64,000 nt of DNA from a bacterium (GTDB taxonomy: Bacteria; Zixibacteria; MSB-5A5; CAIYYT01). The position numbers and the translations under genes were made by a program. Numbering within the stretch: position 1 is the first letter of the stretch; the number at the start of each line of letters is the position of its first letter. Shown piece by piece: positions 25,393 through 35,085 of this stretch. The stretch spans positions 52,812 to 116,811 of the forward strand of contig JADJGC010000008.1 of NCBI GenBank assembly GCA_016708315.1, read 5' to 3'. The notes below the pieces were generated by a model. That model was not told where the DNA came from. It saw only the letters and a program-made list of their open reading frames with translations, and made no database searches.

Positions 25393-26643
25393 TCAAGCTT
25401 TGACTCCTTTGGGGTAACGCTTGGCGAATTCGATGAGTGCATCGGTGAGCGTCAGGCCCGAGCCCACTAGCTTTTCGAACTCGAGTTTGTCAGCCGGCCG
25501 CGTAGTGGTGGTCGCATAAAGCAGGGGCGGCATTGTCAGTTCAAGAATCAAGCGCCGCGTCCCCTGCGTGCGCCGCTGGATCATGTAGCATTGGGAGAAC
25601 TGTCCGGGTTCGGTCACGAGGCGCATCGCCAGCAGATCGCCTTCGTGCCCTTGAATGTAACGGACGGTTTCCTCAGCCACGTTGGTGGATAACTTGAACA
25701 GGAAAAACGTGCTGATCGAATCGCGAATGGCCTCGCTGTTTTTCAAGCTGCCCCATTCCGTAATGCCTTGCGAGATGAACATGAGGGCGATGCCGTATTT
25801 GCGGTACGTGCGCGCGGCCTCTTCAAGGAATTTCGCGCAGATGGGTGAGGACATCAGGTTCCAGCCTTCGTCGATGAAGAAGATTTTGTCCTGGGCGGCA
25901 AACTCGCGCGTCATGGTCTGGGCGAAGCGGATCGCGACCATCATCGTCACGGGACCGACGTCGCGGTCGTCTTTGCGCCGGGTGAAGTCGAACACGGTGA
26001 AGGGATTCCTCGCCGTCACCATGCTGGTTCCGTCAAAGAGATTTCCATAGCTGCCGCCTTTGCACCAAATGCGCAGCCGGTTGCCCAGCGACTTGGCGTT
26101 GGGTGAACTCTGGTTGGCGAGAATCTTTTGTACATCGCTCAATATGACTTCCTCGCCGCGCGCCACCTTGGCCTGATACGCCTGGCGGATGCACTCGGTG
26201 AGCAGCATCCGGTCTTCCTTGGGGAGTTGGTCCTGGTCGTTTTCGATCACCATGCGCTCGACGAGCAGCGCGTTTTGAATGATCTCCTCTTCGCCGGGAA
26301 TGCTGCCGGGCGGCGCATAGAGGAAGTTCATCCGGTTGCGGTCGTTGTCCAAATCCATCGTGAGATAATTGCCGCCCAGGACGTGGCAGAGCTTGTAGTA
26401 AGAGCCGCCAATGTCGATGCCGACGCAGCGCGCGCCACCAGCCATTTTCTGCAAAAGAATCAGGTTGGTCGCTACGGATTTGCCCGAACCCGATGACCCC
26501 GCGATCATCATATTGAAGTTGTTCAGATTAGTGAAGTCATGGGGCGCAAAATTGTACATTGTGCCATGTCTCGTATGGAATAGGCACGAAGGTGGGGCTT
26601 CGGTTCCGTCGGGCAAATACAGTGCGGGCAGCAAGGTCGCCAA
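25393..26643 (-). CDS. virB4: VirB4/TraC-family T4SS ATPase, C-terminal part
   Basis: This 416-codon frame has Walker A AGSSGSGKSV (48-57), the VirB4 segment GIDIGGSYYKLCHVLGG, Walker B KIFFIDEGWNLM and the C-terminal FISQGITEWG. VirB4 ATPases energise pilus biogenesis and substrate transfer. The N-terminal domain is in the overlapping upstream frame. Removing one base at about 26636 joins SSQVGDL to LPALYLPDG, so one gene of about 840 residues is split by a shift. The ATPase motifs are intact. Confidence 0.88.
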   Translation of the reverse strand: MATLLPALYLPDGTEAPPSCLFHTRHGTMYNFAPHDFTNLNNFNMMIAGSSGSGKSVATNLILLQKMAGGARCVGIDIGGSYYKLCHVLGGNYLTMDLDNDRNRMNFLYAPPGSIPGEEEIIQNALLVERMVIENDQDQLPKEDRMLLTECIRQAYQAKVARGEEVILSDVQKILANQSSPNAKSLGNRLRIWCKGGSYGNLFDGTSMVTARNPFTVFDFTRRKDDRDVGPVTMMVAIRFAQTMTREFAAQDKIFFIDEGWNLMSSPICAKFLEEAARTYRKYGIALMFISQGITEWGSLKNSEAIRDSISTFFLFKLSTNVAEETVRYIQGHEGDLLAMRLVTEPGQFSQCYMIQRRTQGTRRLILELTMPPLLYATTTTRPADKLEFEKLVGSGLTLTDALIEFAKRYPKGVKA

Positions 26644-27934
26644 CCTGGCTCGAAGAATAGGCGTGATCGCGGTAGCGATCCTTGTCGCTCAAGTATCCCG
26701 GGGTGGTCTTGAGAAAATACGGGGCAATCGGCGTGGTCTCGTGGATCCAGGTCATGCCCTCGTTCTGCTGCCCGAATTGGCGCTGTTCCAGCACCAGATT
26801 ATTGAGCGCATCCAGGTCGGCGGCCCAGAGATGAATTGAGTGTGCGGCGGTCCAAGGGCGGTCCTTGCCCGTGGCTAGTTCGTCAATTTCCGCTTCAATC
26901 TCTTCCAACGTTCGGCGCAGCTCGGGTTGTTTCTCCACGCGGCCCAGCACCTGAAGGCGCCGATTTTTGAGCCGGCGCAGCCGCCTGCCAATGTCGCTGC
27001 TGCGCGCCTCCACGCTGAATGCGCCAGAGACAAAACCCGGCGCCAGCATCTGCGGCAGCAACATGCCAAACTGCAACTGTGTGGGCGGCTCGTGAAGAAA
27101 CAAAATCCGCCGGTAAAGGCCGTCCATTTGAATCCAACCCTGCCGCGGGTTCACTTCCATCTGGCCATGGACGAAATAGGATGTGGCCGGCTTCGGTTCA
27201 ATCGGAGCGTAAGGCGGCGGCCGCACGCCTTGTGAGTACGACTTCGGGTTGTACCACCAGTAAAGCGTCTCGACGATGTCTTCGGAGGGCAGGAGTCTCG
27301 ACTCGATGCCAGCGGCCTTCAGGATGGCCTGAGCCTGCTGCGCCTGTTTGGAGAGCAGGTTGACGGCGGTGTTCCACTCTTCCTCCGTCAGGTTCGCAGC
27401 CTCGGCCATCGAGAGTTCAAGGCTGTCGCGCAGGAAATGGGTCACGCGACTCAACCAGTTTTCCTTGGGACTCAATTTGCGATGCCGCTTGATGCGCTCG
27501 GAGAATTCCACGATCGGCTCGACGCCGACGAAGAGGTAGCAGGCGTACCGGCGCAACTGGTTGGTGGCGACTTTCTCCTGGTAGTGCTGGCCGATGTCCT
27601 GCTTGAACTGCGCCAGCAGGGGATTGCCTTTGGGCGTCGTCGACAAGTAGTCATCCAGCAATTTGCCGTATTGATTGTGGCAGATGGTGATGAACTGGAG
27701 CCGGGTTTCTGTGTCGCCCATCACGGCCAACTGGTTGAGCATGCTGCTGAAAGCGTTGTGCAGTTCATCCGCCTGCGCGCTCGAAACAAAGAGGGTGTCC
27801 GGATACTGCACCCGCAACCCGACCGCCAACGACATGTCCTGAGCAACGATGACGTGGTTGTCTATCCAGGCGATGGGAATTTCTTCATCGAGACAAACCC
27901 CGGAAAGACGGTTGATCCGCTCGTAATCCAGCAT
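26537..27934 (-). CDS. virB4: VirB4/TraC-family T4SS ATPase, N-terminal part
   Basis: The 465-codon frame holds the TraC/VirB4 N-terminal domain, including RINRLSGVCLDEEIP and a long helical region with LSKQAQQAQAIL, and ends in SSSQVGDLAAR just before frame is lost. The last 35 codons after 26640 are out of frame with the family. The start is ATG 27934 with a TATACT box five bases upstream, so virB4 has its own promoter downstream of the terminator at 28317-28341. Confidence 0.82.
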   Translation of the reverse strand: MLDYERINRLSGVCLDEEIPIAWIDNHVIVAQDMSLAVGLRVQYPDTLFVSSAQADELHNAFSSMLNQLAVMGDTETRLQFITICHNQYGKLLDDYLSTTPKGNPLLAQFKQDIGQHYQEKVATNQLRRYACYLFVGVEPIVEFSERIKRHRKLSPKENWLSRVTHFLRDSLELSMAEAANLTEEEWNTAVNLLSKQAQQAQAILKAAGIESRLLPSEDIVETLYWWYNPKSYSQGVRPPPYAPIEPKPATSYFVHGQMEVNPRQGWIQMDGLYRRILFLHEPPTQLQFGMLLPQMLAPGFVSGAFSVEARSSDIGRRLRRLKNRRLQVLGRVEKQPELRRTLEEIEAEIDELATGKDRPWTAAHSIHLWAADLDALNNLVLEQRQFGQQNEGMTWIHETTPIAPYFLKTTPGYLSDKDRYRDHAYSSSQVGDLAARTVFARRNRSPTFVPIPYETWHNVQFCAP

Positions 27935-27939
27935 GCCCC

Positions 27940-27945
27940 AGTATA
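27940..27945 (-). promoter_or_regulatory. -10-like box before virB4
   Basis: Minus-strand TATACT, GGGGC, ATG at 27934. It would give virB4-virB3-polA transcription independent of the defence cassette upstream. Leaderless layout. Confidence 0.45.
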
Positions 27946-27979
27946 AGGCCGTCCGTCTCGGCTTTCGCGAAGAGCCGAC

Positions 27980-28246
27980 TTATTGTTCGGAGACAAATCG
28001 CTTGAGCTTCGGGTCGTCCGTGGGATCGCCGGAAAAGACGGTCTCGCCGTCCACACTGACCGTGAAATGTCCCTGGTCGATGTTGATGTAGGCCTCCTTG
28101 CCGTTGCTGTGCGCGTAATAGTAGTCCACGCCGCATCTCGTATCAGGCCCGTTCTGAGATTTCCAAGCCTTGGCGCGTGTGCCCGTGAGGACGGCCAAAA
28201 GCCCATTGAAATCATAGGTCACGACTTGGCAGGCGGGTTTATTCAT
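27980..28246 (-). CDS. small hypothetical protein upstream of virB4
   Basis: An 88-residue soluble protein from ATG 28246 to TAA. It has two short beta segments (CGVDYYYAHSNGKEAYINI and GHFTVSVDGETVFSG) and no export signal. It lies between the terminator and virB4 on the same strand, so it may be transcribed separately. No family recognised. Confidence 0.5.
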   Translation of the reverse strand: MNKPACQVVTYDFNGLLAVLTGTRAKAWKSQNGPDTRCGVDYYYAHSNGKEAYINIDQGHFTVSVDGETVFSGDPTDDPKLKRFVSEQ

Positions 28247-28316
28247 GCGCGTTCGTTTGGCGATTAACTCTTAGACCAGCGGCTGCAATCGTAATCTCCT
28301 CCAACCTTTCGACAAC

Positions 28317-28341
28317 AAAAAAGCCCCGGCTGTCCGGGGCT
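28317..28341 (-). terminator. rho-independent terminator
   Basis: Minus-strand hairpin with stem AGCCCCGG/CCGGGGCT and loop ACAG, followed by six T. It lies 26 bases after the stop of the pilin 3' remnant, so it would have ended transcription of the original pilin gene and now separates the inserted cassette from virB4. Confidence 0.85.
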
Positions 28342-28366
28342 CTCGCAATTGCATCCTGCCGCGATC

Positions 28367-28516
28367 TCACTGAGCCGCCCATGCGAGTATGACCTCGATT
28401 ATTTTTGGCACGAGAAACAGGCAAACCGCGCCACCGAGGTTCTTACCCATCGCTTCCATGTCTCCGTTTTTGAATTTGATGGCGGCGACGCCCATAAACA
28501 AGGGTGTTGCGGCAAA
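28367..28516 (-). pseudogene. 3' remnant of a VirB2-type pilin gene
   Basis: In frame from about 28516 to TGA at 28367 this encodes the last 42 residues of a pilin, with GDMEAMGKNLGGAVCLFL and ending AWAAQ. It differs at four residues from the intact pilin C-terminus at 41536, while DNA identity is about 79 percent by hand count, with differences mostly at third positions. There is no signal peptide or first membrane segment; the frame is closed by TAA upstream. It is thus a truncated paralogue or displaced 3' end, separated from the full gene by 13 kb. Confidence 0.75.
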
Positions 28517-29041
28517 TTACCTGTTTTCTGGCGAAACAGCTCATTTTCTGGATTTCAGCCGCGCACTCCGCCGACCAATATGATGTTGGGATCCGAGCTG
28601 AGAGCGCTGCGAGTCTTACCAGTCGCGAGGAAACGCCGGGCCGGATAGATGGATAGCGCGCGACGTGTAAGAGGGAAACTCCCCGATGCGGGGTTGTTGG
28701 CCGCAGGAGGCGAGGGTCGGAATCGCCCAGCGAGGGGAGCTGTTCCGAAACCCGCCTAAACCATTCAGCAGCGGTCACTTCTCTAAATGCTGCACTGGTA
28801 AGGAGATTATCACTTTCCGGTGATTGAATCAAGCGAACAAAGCGTGACGGACACCAACAATTTGCAACAAGAGCGAACACCTTTAGTGCCCGTTTTGATG
28901 CCCGTTTCAGTGCCCGTTTTCGGTTCGGCAATCTGGTCTGCCGGCTGCCCGGACAGGACGAAAATCCGAAGGGGAGAATTTTCGGGTGGAGCGGCCTGGT
29001 CCGGGTCCTGTGATAATCTGGCGGCGCGGTGGATCGAAACC
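28517..29041 (-). other. non-coding interval between cassette and pilin remnant
   Basis: About 525 bases without a supported gene. A minus-strand open frame crosses it but runs into the pilin remnant in the wrong frame and has no family resemblance. It holds a short tandem repeat (28886-28921). This is the left boundary of the inserted cassette and the place to look for an attachment site or degraded recombinase. Confidence 0.5.
28886..28921. repeat. three 12-bp tandem repeats
   Basis: Units gtgcccgttttg, atgcccgtttca and gtgcccgttttc follow each other without gap. They lie in the non-coding interval at the cassette boundary and may be protein-binding iterons or remnants of a recombination site. 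Confidence 0.6.
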
Positions 29042-31168
29042 TCAATCTGCTGCGAGCATTTTTTTGCAGTGCGGGCATTCAGGGATCCGGGCCAGAAACG
29101 GAGCTGAGGTGGGCGGTAACAAAGGCGCGCACATGTCCGCGCCGAACATGTGCACGGGGTCAAACTTCTCTGGCGTGGCAATCGCGGCCGAATCGTGTGG
29201 AATTATAAAAGCATAATCCCGGTGACAATCACCGCATTTTCGACGGCCCCATTCGGAATCACAGTCCCGGCAGGTCATCATGGCGGCGTCTTCCTGCTGG
29301 TCCACGGAAGTTGATTGGCAGCATGGACAAGATTGGAGGACCTGGAGTCGGTCGCGCACATTAACAAGGCGCTCAAAAATCCCGCTTACAACCCTGAGGG
29401 TTGCTTCTTCTTTTTGCTCCTGTGCGTTAATCTCCTTTTTTTGAAGGTTTACAGCGGCAAGCAAACGACGGTTATCCCGAACACGGTGCTCCTCCCGCTT
29501 AAGATTTTCCCGTGCGGAATAGGTTTGTTCCAATTGGCGCTTTGCTCTGGTAGCCCGCATTTGCGCTTCTGCGATCAAGGAGTCATCGGGCGGCACGGAA
29601 AATAGAAAATCCTGTTCCACCATGTGGATGCCGTGGCGGTGTGACAATTCGTGCCACACGTCTGCCCAGCCGTTCATTGGCACGCGGACCGGAAGACTTG
29701 GCCAATCCAGTTCAGCGATCACCCAGCGAATGATACGCGCCACCAATTCGGTGGAGTCAATTTTCAGGGGCGATACTTCCACCCAAACCATGTTGTCCGA
29801 AAACAAGGCCGAGGACCGAAGTCGTTTGAACTTTTCCACCACTGGATCCGACCAGTCAGCGGCAGTAGCACCAGAATCATCCACGCTCACGATCAACACT
29901 GGATGGCTTTGTTTTTTCATTTCGAGGAAAGTCTGGAAGGCAACATCGACCTGTTTTTCAGATTGCGCTCGCCAGCAGGTGTATAACCCAACGATATGCA
30001 ATTGTGGTTTTCCGTGGCATTCCAAAAGAAGTGAGTAATCGTTCTGGACCAGCAGCGTCCACTGGCGGGCCAAGCTTATTCGCTTTCCGAGCGCAATGGG
30101 TTGATTCGTGTTTTCGGTCGGAATCAGTCCGAGTTGCCGGCACGCGCGGATGGTCAGCAACACCGTGAATAGATTCCAATCCGAACACGCCCGCCTTCGA
30201 TTTGCGGCGCGCTCGGCAGGGGTAGGCGGCTTAACCGAGGCCACGCGTTCCCACATGTGCCACAAATGAAAAGCCTGGCGATAGTGGGCATCACTTTGAA
30301 AGACGTTCGTTGAATGCAATGGACTCTCGACCGCGGCGAAGTGCGGCATCTGCTTGAAGAGAAACGTATCGGCCAGTGCCAGCAGGCGCGCGCGGGCGGT
30401 TTCCAGGTCATGAATGAGTTGGGCGAGACGGTCGCGGCTCGGATGGCTTGAAAAAGCCTCACCCCATAAAATGAAAAGCCGGTCTCGACGGAAGCGCGTG
30501 CCTTGTGCTGCCTCCGAATGTTCACTTGCTTCATCCAGGGCCTGCAAGATTTGCTGTAATTTCTGGAGTCGTGGATGGAGGACGCCCAAAATCCGTTTGC
30601 GGAGAGTAGCTACGGCGCGGTTTTCATAAATGTCCCATTGGTCTCGCCTTGATTCCGCAAGAATGCGCCTGGGGCGAACCCCAAGGAAGGTCCGGGTTTG
30701 CCAATCCTCCGAGTGGGCGGCGAGCGTCGCCACGGCGCGATGGGAGACCCGTCGCGCACGCCCCACTTCCTCCCGAATTTCCTCAATCGTCAGATGACCT
30801 CGTGGATTGTGGCTGAGCGTTTCCACATGCGGCAGCGCCTGAATCAAAGCCTGCTCATAGTCGCGCAGGTCCAAGTCTGAGGTGATCGTTGGGTCCAGCG
30901 GAACCAAGCGCGGCCAAGGTTGCAGTTTCCCACCCCAAAGCGGCTCGATCCTGGCGGCGAGATTTCGCAAGCTTTGACAAAGCGTTTCAGTTGGCTCGCT
31001 GCCGGAATCGGGGCGCTCCAAATCCCGCTCCGTTCCCGGCCAAACGTGTCCGTTCCGGACAGATTGCCAAAGCCCCAAGAACGGCAATGACTCAGGGGTT
31101 GAGCAAGACTGTCCCGTAATCCGGTTGCGCCAGAGTGTTTCCATCAATCGATCAGGTTGCGCCCCCAT
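29042..31168 (-). CDS. DUF2357/McrC-like protein with C-terminal zinc ribbons
   Basis: The 708-residue protein has a central segment RRILAESRRDQWDIYENRAV that matches the YENRF-type motif of DUF2357 proteins, which pair with McrB-like ATPases as McrC-type subunits. The C-terminal 120 residues contain CPCC, CRDC, CGDC and CPHC pairs, probably two or three zinc ribbons. I could not place a clear PD-(D/E)xK nuclease core. The start (31168, or Met at 31144) overlaps the McrB-like gene end by 17 bases. It is the last gene of the cassette. Predicted role: effector or nucleic-acid-binding partner of the AAA+ ATPase. Confidence 0.65.
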   Translation of the reverse strand: MGAQPDRLMETLWRNRITGQSCSTPESLPFLGLWQSVRNGHVWPGTERDLERPDSGSEPTETLCQSLRNLAARIEPLWGGKLQPWPRLVPLDPTITSDLDLRDYEQALIQALPHVETLSHNPRGHLTIEEIREEVGRARRVSHRAVATLAAHSEDWQTRTFLGVRPRRILAESRRDQWDIYENRAVATLRKRILGVLHPRLQKLQQILQALDEASEHSEAAQGTRFRRDRLFILWGEAFSSHPSRDRLAQLIHDLETARARLLALADTFLFKQMPHFAAVESPLHSTNVFQSDAHYRQAFHLWHMWERVASVKPPTPAERAANRRRACSDWNLFTVLLTIRACRQLGLIPTENTNQPIALGKRISLARQWTLLVQNDYSLLLECHGKPQLHIVGLYTCWRAQSEKQVDVAFQTFLEMKKQSHPVLIVSVDDSGATAADWSDPVVEKFKRLRSSALFSDNMVWVEVSPLKIDSTELVARIIRWVIAELDWPSLPVRVPMNGWADVWHELSHRHGIHMVEQDFLFSVPPDDSLIAEAQMRATRAKRQLEQTYSARENLKREEHRVRDNRRLLAAVNLQKKEINAQEQKEEATLRVVSGIFERLVNVRDRLQVLQSCPCCQSTSVDQQEDAAMMTCRDCDSEWGRRKCGDCHRDYAFIIPHDSAAIATPEKFDPVHMFGADMCAPLLPPTSAPFLARIPECPHCKKMLAAD

Positions 31169-33509
31169 TCAAGCGTTTGATTTCCCGTTCCAGCAACTCG
31201 TAACATTTTACCGGTTGGTTAGGCTTATCAAAATTATCCCATTCCTGGATCAAATGGGTTTGGAACTCTTCGAGTTGTTTCGCCCCGAGATCAAACCTGC
31301 CGCGCAGCTTGCGAAGCAATTTGGTCGCAAGGATATGATCTGTGGCTTCACCCAGAGTGCCGCCGGCTTCAATAATAACCGGCACAAACCGATTCATCTG
31401 GCTTTCGAGCCGATTGCCCCAGCCTAAACCCAGTTTGGCGAGCTGATGAGTGAGTGACTTATCCAAAAAGTTCTTGGCTCGGATAGCGGCATCCTTATGT
31501 GTGTTTACCGCCCGATTAAAGGCTCCATCGATTGCGTCCTGTGTGATCGGGACCGGCGAGTTAAGCGGTCTGGGCACGAAGGCCTCGGGGTGTCTCGGAA
31601 ACTCCATCACATGGGAGCGGTCATAGGTTTTGTCGGCGAAATCCTTGGTGGTTTCGTCATGATTGGCCGTGCCGATGAACCAGACGTTGCGCGGAATGCG
31701 CAACCAGCGGGCTTCCTCGAGCAGCTGCGGAGCACCATCAATCCTGGACGTCAGCAGACTGACACGCTGCTTCTCCGGGATTTGTTCGAGTGCCGACAGG
31801 AAATCCGCAAAGTAGTGCTCCGGATGCGATAGATTCATTTCGTCCAAGACAATGAAAAACGGAACGTTCCGGTAGTGAGGCTGTTGGGCACGATACAGAG
31901 CCTGGAGAAACTCCGACTCATAATAACGTTTCTCGAATGCGTTGTAATAGCCCAACAAGTCGTTCCGGTCGCGCCAGCCAGATTGGACTTCGACGATAGC
32001 CGAGGTGGCGCCGATGGCCCGGGCAAATTCGCGGGGGAGGCTAGTTTTACCAGTGCCGCTGATGCCTTGGAGCAAATGAAGCCGACTGGTGGCCAGACCG
32101 GCAAGAAATGCGCGCACGTCCTTGTCCCGGTAATAAAGTTTTTTCTCGCCTATCCGATTCCGAATCTCGTCCACCAAGTCTTTGAGCGGCGGCAGTTTCT
32201 CGAGCACCCTTGCCGGGGGTGTTTGAAGAGTCGCATCGCCATCCATCTCGATAAGGCTAGGGAAAACGCATTGAGCCTTCGACTTGTCAACTAGTTCCCC
32301 AAGCTCGCGGCGCAAATCCTCGACACAGGAACGTAGGGCGCGTTCGCGGCTATCCCAAGCTGCTTTCTGGTCTCTCAAATTTTGCATTTCAGCAACGCCG
32401 ATGGATAATTTGCTCATCTGGGACTGCAACGATTGGTTATCTTGGAGCAACCGTGCCAAATCCGAATGCAGAGTCTCATTCTCGCTTTCCAAGCCGATGA
32501 GTCGGGCAATCTGATCATCTGCAGGTTTACGGGCCAGTTCCGCCACCAACTTTCCGTGCCGCTCCTGCAACGTGGTCAGTTCAGACAGCAATTCTTCCCG
32601 TGTTTTTCCGGCGGCAACGCGTTCGGTTTCCTCGTAGCGGCTAATCTGCTCGGCAAGCTGTTTGCACCGGGCCAAAGCACTCTGCAAACGGCTTTCCCGA
32701 TCGGTAACCGCTTCCCGGACTTTTTCCTCAATTCTTGAGACCCAGTTGGTCTTAAGTTCTTCCGCCTCCTGCTTGGCCCACTCGGCTTCACGCTTGGATC
32801 GAGCCACTGCCTGTTTTTCCAACTGAAGTTGCTGTCTGCCTTCCTCCACGCCGACCAACTCGCGTTCCCGAATCTGGCGAAGCTCAGTTTCATATTTCTT
32901 TATGCCATCGAGATAACTCTGATGATGCTCGGCAATCTGCTTTGCCAAGGCCTTGGCTTCTTCATCAAGTTTTGCGAGTGCCTGACGACGTTGTTGCAAA
33001 AATCCAGACTCGGCGTCGATCTCTCGTTCCTTTAGTTTTTCCTCTGACTGGATGATGTCTCTTTCCCGACGGTCCAACCCCGATTTGCGGTCATCCAATT
33101 CGCGCTGGGTCTTGCGCTGTTCATCCTTTTGCTGGCGTAGTTCCTCCTCACGCTTCTGAACCTGTGCGTTATGTTCATGGGCTTCGGCTTCCCGATTTTT
33201 GGCTTGTGCCTCTGCGGCCTCCATGCGGCTTTGGGAACGCTCAAATAGTTGCCGAGCTTCGTGAGCCACTTTCCATAGATTTAGCGGATCAATTTCCGAC
33301 GCGACGGGGGCCAGTGGCGGCATGGGCGGATTGTTGAGATCCTCCTCGGTCAGAAGGTTGGTCGCCTGATTCGAAATTACAGTGATCTGCGCCACAACTT
33401 CCGCAGGAGTGGATGGGCCAGCGGGATTGACAGGTGATGCCGAGGTTCCGGCATTCGCCACCGCCGGCTGCATATTTTGCCGTCTGTTATTGCGATCTTT
33501 TTTGCTCAT
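31152..33509 (-). CDS. McrB-like AAA+ ATPase with long N-terminal coiled coil
   Basis: Starting at ATG 33509 the protein is 785 residues. After a Pro/Ala-rich start there is a continuous coiled coil (about 90-420, numbered from an upstream TTG), then the McrB-type AAA+ core: Walker A LLQGISGTGKTSLPREFA, Walker B FFIVLDEMNLSHPEHYF and the sensor GTANHDET. McrB-family ATPases assemble as hexamers and drive a nuclease subunit; the DUF2357 gene directly downstream fits that partner. The coiled coil replaces the usual DNA-recognition domain and may be the target sensor. Middle of a seven-gene coupled cassette. Confidence 0.82.
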   Translation of the reverse strand: MSKKDRNNRRQNMQPAVANAGTSASPVNPAGPSTPAEVVAQITVISNQATNLLTEEDLNNPPMPPLAPVASEIDPLNLWKVAHEARQLFERSQSRMEAAEAQAKNREAEAHEHNAQVQKREEELRQQKDEQRKTQRELDDRKSGLDRRERDIIQSEEKLKEREIDAESGFLQQRRQALAKLDEEAKALAKQIAEHHQSYLDGIKKYETELRQIRERELVGVEEGRQQLQLEKQAVARSKREAEWAKQEAEELKTNWVSRIEEKVREAVTDRESRLQSALARCKQLAEQISRYEETERVAAGKTREELLSELTTLQERHGKLVAELARKPADDQIARLIGLESENETLHSDLARLLQDNQSLQSQMSKLSIGVAEMQNLRDQKAAWDSRERALRSCVEDLRRELGELVDKSKAQCVFPSLIEMDGDATLQTPPARVLEKLPPLKDLVDEIRNRIGEKKLYYRDKDVRAFLAGLATSRLHLLQGISGTGKTSLPREFARAIGATSAIVEVQSGWRDRNDLLGYYNAFEKRYYESEFLQALYRAQQPHYRNVPFFIVLDEMNLSHPEHYFADFLSALEQIPEKQRVSLLTSRIDGAPQLLEEARWLRIPRNVWFIGTANHDETTKDFADKTYDRSHVMEFPRHPEAFVPRPLNSPVPITQDAIDGAFNRAVNTHKDAAIRAKNFLDKSLTHQLAKLGLGWGNRLESQMNRFVPVIIEAGGTLGEATDHILATKLLRKLRGRFDLGAKQLEEFQTHLIQEWDNFDKPNQPVKCYELLEREIKRLNGGAT

Positions 33510-35085
33510 AGTTTTGAGGCTTTGTCGTTGCAAGATTCAGTAGACACCCAGTTGCGTGAATAATCAGCTCCCACATCTCTTCTGCTTCCGAAATTGAAAA
33601 GCGTTTAGGCGAAGGGTTGTGCGAGTCATCATGAGATCCCGCGTTGCCTAGGTCGATTATGCGGGCAAGCTTGCGCAAGAACTCTACATCTTTGGACGCT
33701 GCTTTTCTGAGGGGATGGACCGGGTGCAATGATGACGCCAACAAAGTTGCAACCACTGCACTTGGCAATTTGTAAACGTTACCCACATCCCGGCATATTC
33801 CAATTATGAGGCCTTTGTTTGGCTTTCCGCCCGACTTATCAATCTGAAAAACTCCGGGCAATGGCAGGCGTAATCCAATTGATTGAGCTATGTGGTCAAC
33901 GGTTGCCCGGTCAATCGCAACGTCGCCGTTAAGAAGTGCCGGCGCATTACTCAACGATGAAACTCGAGCGATTGACTTCAGCAACGCTTCAAGCGTCCTT
34001 CGACATGATTGCATGACCGAGCCGAGGTCACTCTGAGATTCTCCTTCGGTGGCTCTCGCCAGGGATAAACTTTTGGCCGCTGCCACCAGGTGCTCAAAAA
34101 CGGCGGAGGTTGCCTTAATATCGAGGGACAGTCGCGCCACGACCTCGGATTCGGCAATTTTTTGTTGCTGCTCCAACAACTCCTCCAAGGCCGGAGCATC
34201 CTTAATCTGCGCGAATCGCAAAAAATCCCGCTGGGCACCAGCCGCGCCCTCATCGTCTCTAGCTATTCGTTGCAGTTGACGCCACATTTTCTCGTCGCAC
34301 CCAAATCCGAACGGATCACAAATCTGAGGTAGAAATGCGCTCCCTTTGGGCAAGTATCCAAACGTAACCAGCCCGGCTGGCTCGGGCTGGTCGCTAATCG
34401 AAGCGATACGCGCGAGCAATTCAGGTGAATCATCGCCGGCGATTCCCATTATCTCCGATGCATCCAAGCGCATTGATTTTTTCTGTTCTTCACGACGGCG
34501 ACACTGCTTTACCGCCCGCAAAATCATGGCGCTGGATGGTTGCACCGGGCTCGCCGGGGCATCGAAGGTCCAAGCAGGAACCTTGCGTAGCCCCCTTTTT
34601 GAATCCAGTGCCAAGTTCAAACGTCCCAGTCCATAGCCTATGGTGGTTTCTTGAAGCTGAAGCTGTTGGCTGAAGTGCGGCCAGAGTTCGCCGCTCCAGG
34701 GGTCTTGGAATACCCAACCGGTGATCAATGTATCTATGATCAATTCTTCTTTTTCAAGGACGTCAAGCCCCTTGGGTGTCGGGCGGAATGATTTCTGGTC
34801 CACCCAGCCAGAACGGACCAACTCCATGCCGATATTTTCAACCAGGTGAGGATGGAGGTGAAGTTTGGTGGCGATCTCCGCGACCGAATATGAATTGCTG
34901 CACCACAAACCGAGCACTGCTTTCTGGAGAAGGTTGATGCGTTGGTCTGATGGTGCTGGTGCCACCACCCGCCATGCGGCGCATGGCCAAACAAGATAGA
35001 CACGCCCCGTGCGATCATAATCGTGGTGGGCGGCTCGGGGACCGTAATTTAAGACAAGATCCATGGTGTCAGAAAATTGCCCCAT
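33487..35085 (-). CDS. hypothetical protein with winged-helix-like segment
   Basis: From ATG 35085 (or 35064) the product is about 530 residues. Residues near 70-120 read VAEIATKLHLHPHLVENIGMELVRSGWV then PTPKGLDVLE, a winged-helix pattern. The C-terminal third is helical, with RKLARIIDLGNAGSHDD resembling a HEPN- or abortive-infection-type C-terminal helix, but the RNase motif RxxxxH is not seen. Family unknown. It sits between the helicase and the McrB-like gene with overlaps on both sides, so it belongs to the cassette. Confidence 0.65.
   Translation of the reverse strand: MGQFSDTMDLVLNYGPRAAHHDYDRTGRVYLVWPCAAWRVVAPAPSDQRINLLQKAVLGLWCSNSYSVAEIATKLHLHPHLVENIGMELVRSGWVDQKSFRPTPKGLDVLEKEELIIDTLITGWVFQDPWSGELWPHFSQQLQLQETTIGYGLGRLNLALDSKRGLRKVPAWTFDAPASPVQPSSAMILRAVKQCRRREEQKKSMRLDASEIMGIAGDDSPELLARIASISDQPEPAGLVTFGYLPKGSAFLPQICDPFGFGCDEKMWRQLQRIARDDEGAAGAQRDFLRFAQIKDAPALEELLEQQQKIAESEVVARLSLDIKATSAVFEHLVAAAKSLSLARATEGESQSDLGSVMQSCRRTLEALLKSIARVSSLSNAPALLNGDVAIDRATVDHIAQSIGLRLPLPGVFQIDKSGGKPNKGLIIGICRDVGNVYKLPSAVVATLLASSLHPVHPLRKAASKDVEFLRKLARIIDLGNAGSHDDSHNPSPKRFSISEAEEMWELIIHATGCLLNLATTKPQNYEQKRSQ

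Noticed and set aside
28706..28745. tRNA-like T-arm resemblance (gggtcggaatcgccc)
   Set aside because: No acceptor, D or anticodon stem can be drawn around it.
28443..29078. 211-codon minus-strand open frame across the cassette boundary
   Set aside because: It overlaps the pilin remnant in the wrong frame and the DUF2357 gene end, and its product is Arg/Ser/Pro-rich without structure.
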